Assembly (NCBI GenBank): GCA_903828535.1
Contig: CAIKMN010000010.1
Coordinates: forward strand, 62,001 to 126,000
Direction of reading: 5' to 3'
Length of the DNA stretch: 64,000 nucleotides
From: an uncultured Curvibacter sp.
Lineage (GTDB): Bacteria; Pseudomonadota; Gammaproteobacteria; Burkholderiales; Burkholderiaceae_C
Part shown: in pieces, positions 48,072 to 58,756 of the stretch
How the letters are laid out: each line of letters opens with the position of its first letter
How positions within the stretch are numbered: the first letter of the stretch is position 1
Notes under the pieces: generated by a model
What the model saw: the letters and a program-made list of their open reading frames with translations, nothing else
Told to the model about the DNA's origin: nothing
Database searches by the model: none
Position numbers and translations under genes: made by a program

Positions 48072-48851
48072 TTAAAAAGGCACCGGGCTGAAGAAGGTCA
48101 AAACCGCACCCGTCACCGGGTGCGGCAGGCTCAGCTCACAGGCGTGCAAAAGCAGTCGCGGGGCGCGCTGAGCGGCGTCGAGTCCGCCGTACAAAGGGTC
48201 GCCCAAAATGGGGTGACCCATGGCCTTTAAGTGAACGCGCAATTGGTGCGAGCGGCCGGTAAAGGGCTCGAGCAGAAGTCTTGCTTGTTGTTTGTCGACG
48301 TCGGCTTGCTCTAAGTGCCAGTGGGTTTGGCTGGGTTTGCCTTGCTCGAAGTCAACGCCGTGCAGCGGGCGGTTTGGCCAATCGAGTGCCAACGGCAGGT
48401 CGATCAAATGCCAAAGCCCCTGACTCGGCAAGTGAGGCACACCCTGCACCACCGCGCAATAGCGCTTGTCCACTCGGCGCGATTCAAAGGCTTTGTTGAT
48501 GGTTCGTTGGGCTTCAAGGCCCCGTGCCATGACCACCAAACCGGACGTGTCGCGGTCCAGTCGATGCACGACCAAGGCATCGTGAAAAAGGCTTTGGGCG
48601 CGACGGGACAAGCAGTCCTGCTTGTCATCGCCTTTGCCGGGCACGGCGTGCAAGCCTGCGGGTTTTTCGAGCACCAAGAGATGTTCGTCCTGGTACCAGC
48701 AGTCCAGGTGATGCCCAAGGTCGCCCTCGAGGGGGAGGCGCGAAGGAGAAGCCGGCGAAGCCCCCAAACTGGCCGCGGCATTCAAATGCAGAGTGGTCGG
48801 CGTGACGACGGCAGGGCGCTCAGGCACCGCCGTGCCGCGACGGGGTTTCAT
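48072..48851 (-). CDS. RluA-family pseudouridine synthase
   Basis: Modifies uridine in rRNA or tRNA to pseudouridine. The 259 residues include the catalytic Asp in HRLDRDTSGL and the conserved GRSHQLRVHLKAMGHPILGDPLYGG. I chose ATG 48851, which overlaps the gcvH stop as ATGA; a longer frame upstream lies in gcvH. RluA is a likely match but subfamily (RluA, RluC, TruC) is not settled. It is the last gene of etf-QO, gcvH and this gene on the minus strand. Confidence 0.9.
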   Translation of the reverse strand: MKPRRGTAVPERPAVVTPTTLHLNAAASLGASPASPSRLPLEGDLGHHLDCWYQDEHLLVLEKPAGLHAVPGKGDDKQDCLSRRAQSLFHDALVVHRLDRDTSGLVVMARGLEAQRTINKAFESRRVDKRYCAVVQGVPHLPSQGLWHLIDLPLALDWPNRPLHGVDFEQGKPSQTHWHLEQADVDKQQARLLLEPFTGRSHQLRVHLKAMGHPILGDPLYGGLDAAQRAPRLLLHACELSLPHPVTGAVLTFFSPVPF

Positions 48852-49219
48852 GCTTGTCCGCAGAAGTCGGCGTAAGCCGCGGCGTCCATCAAGCCTTCGA
48901 GTTCGCCCACTTGGCTGAGACGTGCTTTGAACAACCAACCCGCACCCAAGGGGTCACTGTTGGCCAAAGCGGGATCGTCCTTCAAGGCCGGGTTCACTTC
49001 CAGTACTTGGCCCGAAGCGGGCATGAACACATCGGCCGCGGTTTTCACCGACTCGACCACCGCTACCACCGCACCTTGTGCAAAGAGCTGGCCGACTTCA
49101 GGCAATTGAACAAAGACGATGTCGCCCAAAGCGTCTTGCGCGTGAACGGTGATGCCGATGGTCGCCACCTCTGGCGTGGTGGCGTCAATCCAATGGTGGT
49201 CGGAAGAAAAATGGATCAT
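48848..49219 (-). CDS. gcvH: Glycine cleavage H-like lipoyl protein (orphan)
   Basis: Lipoyl-carrying protein of 123 residues. The lipoyl lysine is K59 in VESVKTAADV, preceded by the conserved DALGDIVFVQLPEVG, and GAGWLFKARL follows. In the glycine cleavage system GcvH shuttles the aminomethyl group between GcvP, GcvT and Lpd, but none of these is encoded here. It lies 34 bases after the ETF-QO gene and overlaps the pseudouridine synthase gene by 4 bases. ATG 49219 (MIHFSSDHHW) is a natural start. Confidence 0.9.
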   Translation of the reverse strand: MIHFSSDHHWIDATTPEVATIGITVHAQDALGDIVFVQLPEVGQLFAQGAVVAVVESVKTAADVFMPASGQVLEVNPALKDDPALANSDPLGAGWLFKARLSQVGELEGLMDAAAYADFCGQA

Positions 49220-49253
49220 GTTGATGGGGTTGAAAGGACTGCTACCGCAATCA

Positions 49254-50951
49254 TTACATGCCTGAGTAGTTGGGGCCGCCGCCGCCTTCCGGGGTGATCC
49301 AGATGATGTTTTGGCTCGGGTCTTTGATGTCGCAGGTTTTGCAATGAACGCAGTTTTGCGCATTGATTTGCAAGCGGTCTGAGCCGTCGTCGTTCTTCAC
49401 AAATTCATAGACGCCGGCGGGGCAATAGCGCTGCTCGGGGCCGGCAAATTGAGCCAGATTCAGGTTCACGGGCACCGATGCGTCTTTCAGGGTCAGGTGA
49501 GCGGGCTGGTTCTCGGTGTGGTTGGTGTTGCTGATGAAGACGCTCGAGAGGCGGTCGAAGGTCAAAGCGCCGTCGGGTTTGGGGTAGACGATGGGCTGGC
49601 ATTCGGCCGCAGGCTTCAGGTAGCTGTGGTCGGGTTTGTCGCGGTGCAAGGTCCAGGGAATGTGGCCCTTCAAAACAAATTGCTCAATGCCATTCATCAA
49701 AGTGGCGGTGACCAACCCTTTCTTGAACCAAGGCTTGAAGTTGCGGGCCTTGTGCAGTTCTTTTTGCAACCAGCTGGCCTCAAAAGCCACGGGGTAGGCG
49801 GTCAATTCGTCGTGCGAGCGGCCGGCTTGTAAGGCGTCGAAAGCGGCATCGGCCGCCAACAGGCCCGACTTGATGGCAGCGTGGCTGCCCTTGATGCGGC
49901 TCACATTCAAAAAGCCGGCGTCGCAGCCGACCAAGGCGCCCCCAGGGAACACCAACTTGGGCAAGGACGATAAACCGCCGGCCGTGATGGCGCGTGCGCC
50001 GTAGCCAATGCGCTTGGCGGGTTTGATGCCCTTGGCCTCGTCGCCTTCTAAGTACCAACGGATGTTGGGGTGGGTTTTCCAACGTTGCATTTCCTCAAAG
50101 GGGCTGAGGTAAGGGTTGGCGTAATCCAAGCCGGTGATGAAACCCAAGGTGACTTTGTTGTCTTCCATGTGGTACAGGAAACCGCCGCCGTAAGTGCTGT
50201 TGTTCATGGGCCAACCTGCAGTGTGAAGCACAAAGCCGGCTTGGTGGCGCTTGGGGTCGATTTCCCAAACTTCTTTGATGCCCAGGCCGTAGGTTTGAGG
50301 GTCTTTGCCCGCGTCTAAGTGGTATTTGGCAATGACGCGCTTGCCCAAATGGCCGCGAGCGCCTTCCGCAAAAATGGTGTACTTGCCCAGCAGTTCCATG
50401 CCGAGCTGGAACTCCTCCGTGGGTTCGCCTTCTTTGCTGATGCCCAAATTGCCTGTGGCCACGCCTTTGACCGCGCCCTGTTCGTCGTAGAGCACTTCGG
50501 CAGCGGTAAAACCAGGAAAGATTTCCACGCCCAAGTTTTCGGCTTGCTGGCTCAGCCAGCGGGTGAAGTTACCCAAGCTGATGATGTAGTTGCCGTGGTT
50601 TTGAAAGCATTCGGGCAACACGACATTGGGGGTGCGAAGGGCGCCGTTTTCGCTCAAAAACACCATCGCATCGTCGGTGACGGGTTGGTTCAAGGGCGCA
50701 CCCAGCGCTTTCCAGTTCGGCAGCAATTCAGTCAAGGCCTTGGGGTCCATGATGGCCCCCGACAAGATGTGGGCGCCGGGCTCGGAGCCTTTTTCAAGCA
50801 CCACCACCGAAACTTCTGTGCCCGCTTTGGCGGCCAATTGTTTTAGTCGAATGGCCGTGGCCAGGCCTGCGGGGCCGGCACCGACCACGACCACGTCGTA
50901 TTCCATGCTTTCGCGGGGGCCAAACTGGCTCAGAATTTCGTCAGATGTCAT
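49254..50951 (-). CDS. Electron-transfer flavoprotein-ubiquinone oxidoreductase
   Basis: Membrane-associated flavoprotein that passes electrons from ETF, and so from acyl-CoA dehydrogenases, to ubiquinone. The 565 residues have the FAD motif VVVGAGPAGLATAIRL near the N-terminus and a C-terminal 4Fe-4S domain with CPAGVYEF and NCVHCKTCDIKDP. Length fits the family. It is divergent from the SDR gene. No etfA or etfB is in the window. Confidence 0.96.
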   Translation of the reverse strand: MTSDEILSQFGPRESMEYDVVVVGAGPAGLATAIRLKQLAAKAGTEVSVVVLEKGSEPGAHILSGAIMDPKALTELLPNWKALGAPLNQPVTDDAMVFLSENGALRTPNVVLPECFQNHGNYIISLGNFTRWLSQQAENLGVEIFPGFTAAEVLYDEQGAVKGVATGNLGISKEGEPTEEFQLGMELLGKYTIFAEGARGHLGKRVIAKYHLDAGKDPQTYGLGIKEVWEIDPKRHQAGFVLHTAGWPMNNSTYGGGFLYHMEDNKVTLGFITGLDYANPYLSPFEEMQRWKTHPNIRWYLEGDEAKGIKPAKRIGYGARAITAGGLSSLPKLVFPGGALVGCDAGFLNVSRIKGSHAAIKSGLLAADAAFDALQAGRSHDELTAYPVAFEASWLQKELHKARNFKPWFKKGLVTATLMNGIEQFVLKGHIPWTLHRDKPDHSYLKPAAECQPIVYPKPDGALTFDRLSSVFISNTNHTENQPAHLTLKDASVPVNLNLAQFAGPEQRYCPAGVYEFVKNDDGSDRLQINAQNCVHCKTCDIKDPSQNIIWITPEGGGGPNYSGM

Positions 50952-51059
50952 GGGGTGTCTCTTGGGTGATTGGTTCTATAAATGACGACCGGATTTTAGG
51001 CTTTCCAGTGCAATACTCTGAGGACAAACTTTTAACCGCTTATTTTCGGAGAAATTTGC

Positions 51060-51842
51060 ATGACATACCCTCTAGATTTAACCGGCCGAGTGGCCTTGGT
51101 GACAGGTGCATCCGGTGGTTTGGGCGCTCAGTTTGCGCGCACGTTGAGCGCCGCGGGTGCCGCTGTGGTGTTGGCAAGTCGCCGCATGGAAAAGCTCAAA
51201 ACCCTGCGCGCTGAAATTGAAGGCCAGGGCGGCAGCGCGCACGTGGTGTCGATGGATGTGTGCGACACCGCCAGCATCGAAGCGGCGGTGGCTCAAGCCG
51301 AAAGCGAAATGGGTCCCATCGACATATTGGTCAACAACTCCGGCGTCAGCACCACCCAGCGTTTGTTGGAAGTGACCGAGGACGACTACGACTTTATGTT
51401 TGACACCAACACCAAGGGCGCCTTTTTTGTGGCCCAAGCGGTGGCCAGACGCATGGTCGAACGGTCCAAGAACGCGGGCGAAACGGGCTTTGTGGGCGGT
51501 CGAATCATCAACATTGCCTCCATGGCGGCCATGAAGGTTTTGCCCCAAATTGGTGTGTATTGCATGACCAAGGCGGCTGTGGTGCAAATGACCAAGGCCA
51601 TGGCGGTTGAATGGGGGCGTTTCGGCATCACGTCGAACGCCATTTGTCCTGGCTACATTGACACCGAAATCAACCACCACCACTGGGATACGGAAGCCGG
51701 CAAAAAGCTCATCAACATGCTGCCGCGCAAACGCGTGGGCGAGCCCAAGGACCTGGACGGCCTGCTCTTGCTCTTGGCCAGCGACCAAAGCCATTTCATG
51801 AATGGTGCGGTCATTTCTGCAGACGATGGTTTTGGTATTTGA
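51060..51842 (+). CDS. Short-chain dehydrogenase/reductase
   Basis: NAD(P)-dependent oxidoreductase of 260 residues with the classical SDR motifs TGASGGLG, NNSGV, a Ser in NIASMAA and Y-x3-K in YCMTK. The CPGYIDTEIN region follows. Substrate is unknown; the neighbours (thioesterase, ETF-QO) suggest an acyl or hydroxyacyl compound. GGAG lies before the ATG. It precedes the thioesterase gene by 18 bases, so the two probably form an operon. Confidence 0.9.
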   Translation: MTYPLDLTGRVALVTGASGGLGAQFARTLSAAGAAVVLASRRMEKLKTLRAEIEGQGGSAHVVSMDVCDTASIEAAVAQAESEMGPIDILVNNSGVSTTQRLLEVTEDDYDFMFDTNTKGAFFVAQAVARRMVERSKNAGETGFVGGRIINIASMAAMKVLPQIGVYCMTKAAVVQMTKAMAVEWGRFGITSNAICPGYIDTEINHHHWDTEAGKKLINMLPRKRVGEPKDLDGLLLLLASDQSHFMNGAVISADDGFGI

Positions 51843-51860
51843 TTGGGTATTTAAAACACC

Positions 51861-52283
51861 ATGAAATTCGAACTGCCTGAAGTCAAAAAGCTGGTGTTTG
51901 AAATGACCATCCCCATCCGTTGGGGCGACATGGATGCCATGGGGCATGTCAACAACACGAGCTATTTTCGGTATCTAGAAACCATCCGAATCGACTGGAT
52001 GCGCGCCGCGGGTTGTCAGCCCGACCCGCAAGGCGAGGGCCCGGTGATTGCCAATGCGTTTTGTAATTTTTACAAACAGCTGGAGTACCCGGGCCAAGTG
52101 TTGGCCAAGATGTACACCAGCGACCCGGCCCGCACGACCTTTGAAACCTGGGTGACCTTGGAGCGCGACGACCAGCCAGGCTTGGTTTATGCCGCCGGCG
52201 GGGCGACCACAATTTGGGTCAACTTTCCACTGCAAAAAGCCCAAACCTTGCCCGATTGGCTAAGGGCTTTGGTCACGCCTTGA
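51861..52283 (+). CDS. Acyl-CoA thioesterase (4HBT hot-dog fold)
   Basis: Hot-dog thioesterase of 140 residues with the 4HBT active-site segment WGDMDAMGHVNNTSYFRYLE, whose Asp is the likely catalytic residue. It probably hydrolyses a short or medium acyl-CoA, or acyl-carrier-protein thioester. It lies 18 bases after the SDR gene. A 7-base tandem repeat follows the stop codon. Confidence 0.88.
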   Translation: MKFELPEVKKLVFEMTIPIRWGDMDAMGHVNNTSYFRYLETIRIDWMRAAGCQPDPQGEGPVIANAFCNFYKQLEYPGQVLAKMYTSDPARTTFETWVTLERDDQPGLVYAAGGATTIWVNFPLQKAQTLPDWLRALVTP

Positions 52284-52309
52284 GGCGAAAGCCCCTGAAG
52301 CCTGTAACC

Positions 52310-52348
52310 TTCAAGGTTCAAGGTTCAAGGTTCAAGGTTCCAGGTTCG
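52310..52348. repeat. TTCAAGG tandem repeat
   Basis: Four exact copies of TTCAAGG (52310-52337), then TTCCAGG and TTCGG. It lies between the thioesterase stop and the 3' end of the DUF1993 gene, and no hairpin terminator is seen. The array probably varies in length. Confidence 0.9.
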
Positions 52349-52358
52349 GTGTTCTGTT

Positions 52359-52889
52359 TTAGGGGGCGGTTGAGAAGGTGCCCAAATAATCCATCTTGCC
52401 CACGGGCACGCCGACGTGGCGCAGGATGTCGTAGGCCGTGACCACGTGAAAAGACAGGTTGGGCAGGGCGAAGTTAAGGAGGTAGTCTTGCCCCTTGAAC
52501 TGCAATTCGCGGCTTGGCAGCTTCAAGGTAATGTCCTTGGTTTCTGTGCCGTTGATTTGCTCGGGGGTGAAGGTGCGCAGGTAATCGAGGGTCTTCAAGA
52601 TCCTTTCACGCAACTCGGGCAAGCTGGTTTCGTTGTCTTCGTACTTGGGGCTGTCAACGCCGGCCAAACGGGAAGCGGCTCCTTTGGCCGAATCACTGGC
52701 AATTTGAATTTGCTTGGTAAAGGGCAGCATGTCGGGCGCCAAACGGCCCGCTGTGATGACCGCAGGGTCGATGCCGGCTTGGTTGACATAGGCGACCGCC
52801 TTGTCGAGCAAGGTCACCAAATTATTCAGTTGTCGAATCGGGACTTGAATAGCGACTGCAAAAAAGTCAATTGAGGAGGCGGTGGACAT
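52359..52889 (-). CDS. DUF1993 family protein
   Basis: A 176-residue protein resembling the DUF1993 family: helical, with MLPFTKQIQIASD, LRERILKTLDYLRTF and YDILRHVGVPVGKMDYLG, which ends the conserved region. Such proteins are distantly DinB-like but lack the obvious metal triad, and their function is unknown. ATG 52889 has AGGA 10 bases upstream. It is divergent from the CoA-transferase genes across 96 bases. Confidence 0.8.
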   Translation of the reverse strand: MSTASSIDFFAVAIQVPIRQLNNLVTLLDKAVAYVNQAGIDPAVITAGRLAPDMLPFTKQIQIASDSAKGAASRLAGVDSPKYEDNETSLPELRERILKTLDYLRTFTPEQINGTETKDITLKLPSRELQFKGQDYLLNFALPNLSFHVVTAYDILRHVGVPVGKMDYLGTFSTAP

Positions 52890-52985
52890 GGGCAAATTTC
52901 CTAAAAAAGGGGCGTGTAACCCTCGTGAAACGGGACTGGCTGGCATTATGATCTTGTCAAGAAGTTCAAATCATAGGAGTGATTC

Positions 52986-53699
52986 GTGAATAAGATTTTT
53001 CCATCGGCCGAGGCCGCGCTGAAAGACGTGGTCAAAGACGGTCAGTTGATGGCCGTCGGCGGCTTTGGTCTTTGCGGCATTCCTGAGGCCTTGATTGATG
53101 CCTTGCGCGACACCAAGGTTCAAAATTTAACCGTCATTTCCAACAACGCGGGCGTGGATGGTTTCGGCTTGGGGAAGTTGCTCGAAACCCGCCAAATCAA
53201 GAAAATGATTGCCAGCTACGTGGGCGAAAACAAAGAGTTTGAACGCCAATTCTTGGCAGGTGAATTGGCCTTGGATTTCACCCCCCAAGGCACTTTGGCA
53301 GAGAAGCTGCGTGCCGGTGGCGCTGGCATTCCGGCGTTTTTCACCAAGACAGGCGTGGGGACTCAGGTCGCAGAAGGCAAAGAATTGCGTGAATTTAACG
53401 GCGAAACCTATGTCATGGAACACGCCTTGGTGCCCGATATTTCTCTGGTGAAAGCCGAAGTGGCCGACACCGCTGGCAATTTGCGTTTCCATTTGACGGC
53501 GCGCAACTTCAACCCCGCTGCGGCAACGGCCGGCAAAATTTGCATTGTGGAAGTTGAGCGCATTGTCCCCGTGGGCGAATTGGCCCCCGACGACATCCAT
53601 TTGCCCGGGGTTTATGTCCACCGCTTGGTCGTGAACGCGACCCCTGAAAAGCGCATTGAAAAACGTACGATCACTGAAACCAAAAAAGTCGGAGCCTGA
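52986..53699 (+). CDS. scoA: 3-oxoacid CoA-transferase subunit A
   Basis: Alpha subunit of succinyl-CoA:3-ketoacid CoA-transferase, which activates acetoacetate using succinyl-CoA. The 237 residues have the glycine loop [24 protein letters not shown] and the conserved [10 protein letters not shown]. It starts with GTG preceded by AGGAG at 6-7 bases. The beta subunit gene follows by one base. Confidence 0.93.
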   Translation: MNKIFPSAEAALKDVVKDGQLMAVGGFGLCGIPEALIDALRDTKVQNLTVISNNAGVDGFGLGKLLETRQIKKMIASYVGENKEFERQFLAGELALDFTPQGTLAEKLRAGGAGIPAFFTKTGVGTQVAEGKELREFNGETYVMEHALVPDISLVKAEVADTAGNLRFHLTARNFNPAAATAGKICIVEVERIVPVGELAPDDIHLPGVYVHRLVVNATPEKRIEKRTITETKKVGA

Positions 53700-53700
53700 A

Positions 53701-54339
53701 ATGCCTTGGACCCAAGATGAAATGGCCGCTCGTGCGGCGCGAGAACTAGAAGACGGCTTCTATGTGAATTTGGGCATTGGCATTCCCACCTTGGTCGCCA
53801 ACCATGTGCCCTCGGACATCGAAGTTTGGTTGCAATCAGAAAACGGCATGATGGGCATTGGCCCGTTCCCGACCGAAGAAAACATTGACGCCGACCTGAT
53901 CAATGCGGGCAAGCAAACCGTGACCACCATCAAGGGCACCGCCATTTTTGGCAGCGACCAAAGCTTTGCCATGATCCGCGGCGGCAAGATCAATTTGTCG
54001 ATTTTGGGCGCCATGCAGGTCAGTGCCAAAGGTGATTTGGCCAACTGGATGATCCCCGGCAAGATGGTCAAAGGCATGGGTGGCGCCATGGACCTGGTGG
54101 CGGGTGTGAAGCGGGTCATCATTTTGATGGAACATGTGGCCCGCAAAAAAGACGGCACCGAAGACCTGAAAATTTTGCCCGAATGCACGTTGCCCCTGAC
54201 CGGCGTGGGCGTTTGCGACCGCATCATCACCGACTTGGCCGTCATGGATGTGACGCCCGAAGGTTTGAAGTTGGTCGAAATGGCCCCGGGGGTGACCCTC
54301 GAGTTTGTGCAGAGTAAAACGGGTGTGCCCTTGCTGTAA
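53701..54339 (+). CDS. scoB: 3-oxoacid CoA-transferase subunit B
   Basis: Beta subunit with the catalytic glutamate in [10 protein letters not shown], which forms the glutamyl-CoA intermediate. The 212 residues also have [16 protein letters not shown] near the start and [13 protein letters not shown]. With scoA it lets the cell use acetoacetate and possibly hydroxybutyrate-derived carbon. ATG 53701 starts just after the scoA stop codon. The downstream edd gene probably has its own promoter. Confidence 0.94.
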   Translation: MPWTQDEMAARAARELEDGFYVNLGIGIPTLVANHVPSDIEVWLQSENGMMGIGPFPTEENIDADLINAGKQTVTTIKGTAIFGSDQSFAMIRGGKINLSILGAMQVSAKGDLANWMIPGKMVKGMGGAMDLVAGVKRVIILMEHVARKKDGTEDLKILPECTLPLTGVGVCDRIITDLAVMDVTPEGLKLVEMAPGVTLEFVQSKTGVPLL

Positions 54340-54413
54340 GTTAGTAACCATTTGGTAACCGGTTTGCGAGCCCAGGTGCTTGAAATCGGTGCGTTTCGAG
54401 TTACCATTCGCTC

Positions 54414-54428
54414 TGTAATAAAGTTACA
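54414..54428. promoter_or_regulatory. HexR-type operator before edd
   Basis: TGTAA-TAAAG-TTACA is a perfect inverted repeat matching the HexR consensus, a family of regulators released by KDPG. It ends 17 bases before the edd start codon, so binding would block transcription or initiation. HexR is not encoded in the window. Confidence 0.75.
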
Positions 54429-54445
54429 GAACAAACGAAGGTGCT

Positions 54446-56266
<1,821 letters not shown>

Positions 56267-56304
56267 GCGTCCTTCAAACAATTACCCATCAAAGAGACTT
56301 GAAC

Positions 56305-56979
56305 ATGAGCACCCTGAACCCAGCCCTGAAAACATTGCCCGCTCAACTGACGGCGCTTGACGTCATGACCGATGCCCCGGTGATTCCGGTCATCGTTTTG
56401 AACGACGTGGCCCATGCCGTGCCCTTGGCGCGTGCCTTAGTTGCTGGGGGCATTCGCATGCTCGAGGTAACTTTGCGCACCCCGCAAGCGTTGGCTTGCA
56501 TCGAAGCCATCGCCCGCGAAGTGCCCGAGGCGGTGGCTGGCGCTGGCACCTTGCGCCGCCCAGAAGACGCTCAGGCAGCGGTGAATGCGGGCGCTCGTTT
56601 TGCGGTGAGCCCCGGCTACACCTCCGCGCTGGGCGCGGCCTGTCGGGCCGCCAATTTGCCTTTGTTGCCGGGTGTGGCAACGGGTTCAGAAATCATGATG
56701 GCCATGGCCGATGGCATCACTGAAATGAAGTTTTTCCCCGCGTTGCAAGCGGGTGGCGCACCCATGCTCAAGGCTTGGTACGGTCCGTTTTTCGATGTGC
56801 GCTTCTGCCCGACGGGGGGCATCAGCACCAGCAACGCCGCTGAGTTTTTGGCGCTCCCCAATGTGGCTTGCGTTGGGGGTTCCTGGTTAACGCCCGCCGA
56901 TGCAGTGGCTGCGGGCGATTGGGCCCGCATCGAGGCGCTGGCGCGTGAGGCGGCTCAGTTCAACACCCGCTCTAAATAA
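56305..56979 (+). CDS. eda: KDPG aldolase (Entner-Doudoroff)
   Basis: Class I aldolase that splits KDPG into pyruvate and glyceraldehyde 3-phosphate, 224 residues. E54 (LEVTLRT) and the Schiff-base lysine K142 (GITEMKFFPA) are present, with PTGGIS for phosphate binding. ATG 56305 is the start; an upstream frame lies in edd. The last 25 bases overlap the convergent outer-membrane gene. Confidence 0.97.
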   Translation: MSTLNPALKTLPAQLTALDVMTDAPVIPVIVLNDVAHAVPLARALVAGGIRMLEVTLRTPQALACIEAIAREVPEAVAGAGTLRRPEDAQAAVNAGARFAVSPGYTSALGAACRAANLPLLPGVATGSEIMMAMADGITEMKFFPALQAGGAPMLKAWYGPFFDVRFCPTGGISTSNAAEFLALPNVACVGGSWLTPADAVAAGDWARIEALAREAAQFNTRSK

Positions 56980-58628
56980 ACCACCATAAAGTTAGAGCCG
57001 CCGTCCACCTTGCCCAGCAGCCTTGCGCTGCTGAAGATGCCGGATCGGTGAGAAACACCAAAACCCAAATAAGTTTGACGCCAGTCGTCGACATTGAAAA
57101 TGTCGCCCAAGTTGATATCGACCGTGGGTTCCATGTAATTCATGAGGTGTGACCGCGGTGCTTGGCTGACCTGGGTGTCCTTCGGATTCCATTCTGCAAA
57201 GAGCGGGCGGGAAGCATCGCTCACCCCGATGCCCAAACCAAGCCGCGTGTGAAAGAAGGCGTCCCAAGGAAAGCGGTGGTAAAAAAACTTGACGGCGCCT
57301 TCCACTTGAATGGCGTCCGTTTGTTGTCCGTGCTCCAAGTGGCGGTCCAGTCCCACCTCAACAAAGACGTCCAGCGGCCAATCATGCCAATCCTGGATGA
57401 CGCGCTTGCCACCCTGAATGCCGACCAAGGCGGTGAACACCGTGTGGTTCACGTTGAGGCATTGCATGGAGACAATGCCTACCAAACTACAGCCATTGGC
57501 GGTCGAGGCGCCGCTGCTCAACTTCAAACTGTCTGGCTTTAAGGCATTCCAAAAAGAGGCGTCCCCCACGGCGTCAGTGGCGGTTTTTTGGTGAGAAGCA
57601 AGGTGGGGCTCAAAATCATAAGCCATGCCCAAATAAAAGGAAGCCATGCCACGTTTTTGCACGATGGGACTGTTGGCCAATGTCTTACTGAAGGCGGCAG
57701 CCGAGGCGCCGCCCATGACTTGCCAACGGTCGCTTATCCACGTTTGCGCCTGCAAACCCAGGCCCGCGTTCATGCCCGCGCCCGGGTGGTAGGCGGGCAG
57801 GGCGGTTGTGGCCTCCTGCGCTGAAATCCCGTAGTAATAGCGGTTCAGGGCCGCACTGCGCCAACTCAGATCTAGTTCAGGGGTGAGCAAGAAGGGTCCC
57901 CACGGCTGATGGTGCTGCAGGCTGGCTTGGACCGCTCCGCCATGGGAAGTTTGGCTGACATCCTGACGCGCTTGAAGCGCCAGCGCGGTTCGTTCTTGAG
58001 GACTGCTCAAGCGCCAAGCCACGCCCGCATCGGTGCCACTGTGGCGGACCGACAAGGCAGTCCATGCGGGCGGAAGGGGGCCCGACAGCGGAAAGCCTTC
58101 AAATTGCTTCGCCAAAAAAAGTTGAAAACGTTGAGCAGTTGAGGCGTTAAAAAGCGGCGTGCCGATGTCCTTGAATTGCAGTCCAATTCGGGCGGCATCC
58201 AAGTAAAGCACCTCGCTTTCATAGCCGTAGACGGGGAGGAGATCGACGCTGGTTTTGACGTTTTTATAGGGCGAGGTTTGCCAAGTGAGGATGCCGCCTA
58301 AGGAGGGACTGCCCGACTCTTTGGTGGTAGAGGAGGTGTCGGCTGGCCTAAGGCTGAGGTCTGGCAGGAGATCCGCATGGGCCTTCAGTGTGATCAGAAA
58401 GCCAAAAATTATGCTCACCAGAAAGTTAAAAAGTAAGCCAAGGCCAGGGCCGAAAGTCCTCTGGGCGCCCTCATCAAAGGCCTTAATGAGGGCGAAGGCC
58501 CCGATTTTTAATGGGCTCTGGCCGAAGCAATAGCGCCTAAGACATTCAAAAAGGGCAAAGAAGGTAAAGAAGGCAAAGAAGGCAAAGAAGGAGAGGGCGG
58601 GGGCTTGATTTAGGAAAGAGAGCAGCAT
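56955..58628 (-). CDS. MipA/OmpV-like outer-membrane protein with second barrel domain
   Basis: Likely outer-membrane protein. After a hydrophobic signal-like segment ending KAHA (about 72-85), residues about 100-350 resemble the MipA/OmpV family (VDLLPVYGYESEVLYLDAARI). Residues about 400-557 look like a second barrel (DVFVEVGLDRHLEHG, RLGLGIGVSDASRPLFAEW, GFGVSHRSGIFSSA). The start is doubtful: ATG 58628 directly follows the T-run of the rhlE terminator, and the first 60 codons hold a Phe-rich repeat. GTG 58418 would give a signal peptide of about 15 residues. The 557-residue length is about double a normal MipA. Confidence 0.7.
   Translation of the reverse strand: MLLSFLNQAPALSFFAFFAFFTFFALFECLRRYCFGQSPLKIGAFALIKAFDEGAQRTFGPGLGLLFNFLVSIIFGFLITLKAHADLLPDLSLRPADTSSTTKESGSPSLGGILTWQTSPYKNVKTSVDLLPVYGYESEVLYLDAARIGLQFKDIGTPLFNASTAQRFQLFLAKQFEGFPLSGPLPPAWTALSVRHSGTDAGVAWRLSSPQERTALALQARQDVSQTSHGGAVQASLQHHQPWGPFLLTPELDLSWRSAALNRYYYGISAQEATTALPAYHPGAGMNAGLGLQAQTWISDRWQVMGGASAAAFSKTLANSPIVQKRGMASFYLGMAYDFEPHLASHQKTATDAVGDASFWNALKPDSLKLSSGASTANGCSLVGIVSMQCLNVNHTVFTALVGIQGGKRVIQDWHDWPLDVFVEVGLDRHLEHGQQTDAIQVEGAVKFFYHRFPWDAFFHTRLGLGIGVSDASRPLFAEWNPKDTQVSQAPRSHLMNYMEPTVDINLGDIFNVDDWRQTYLGFGVSHRSGIFSSARLLGKVDGGSNFMVVYLERVLN
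58554..58589. repeat. 9-base tandem repeat at the outer-membrane gene 5' end
   Basis: Four copies of GGCAAAGAA (one GGTAAAGAA). On the minus strand they would read as a Phe/Ala-rich repeat if translation starts at 58628, but they may lie in the untranslated leader. A unit of nine bases does not shift frame. Confidence 0.85.
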
Positions 58629-58674
58629 GAAAAAGGGGCGATAGGTGAAGCACTGGGCTTAACCGATCGCCCCT
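58629..58674 (-). terminator. Terminator of rhlE
   Basis: On the minus strand AGGGGCGAT (58674-58666) pairs with ATCGCCCCT (58642-58634) around a 23-base loop with an inner GGT/ACC pair, followed by TTTTT. The T-run ends at the ATG of the next frame. Confidence 0.75.
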
Positions 58675-58756
58675 GTTGGGACGTACTTTAAGGAGCAGGG
58701 ACGCCCAAAGCGATGCCGTTGGGCTACTCAAAAAAGCCCTACAACCAGAACAAGCC

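Noticed and set aside
58554-58589. Phase-variable repeat controlling the outer-membrane gene
   Set aside because: The unit is nine bases, so copy change would not alter the frame, and the repeat may be outside the coding region.
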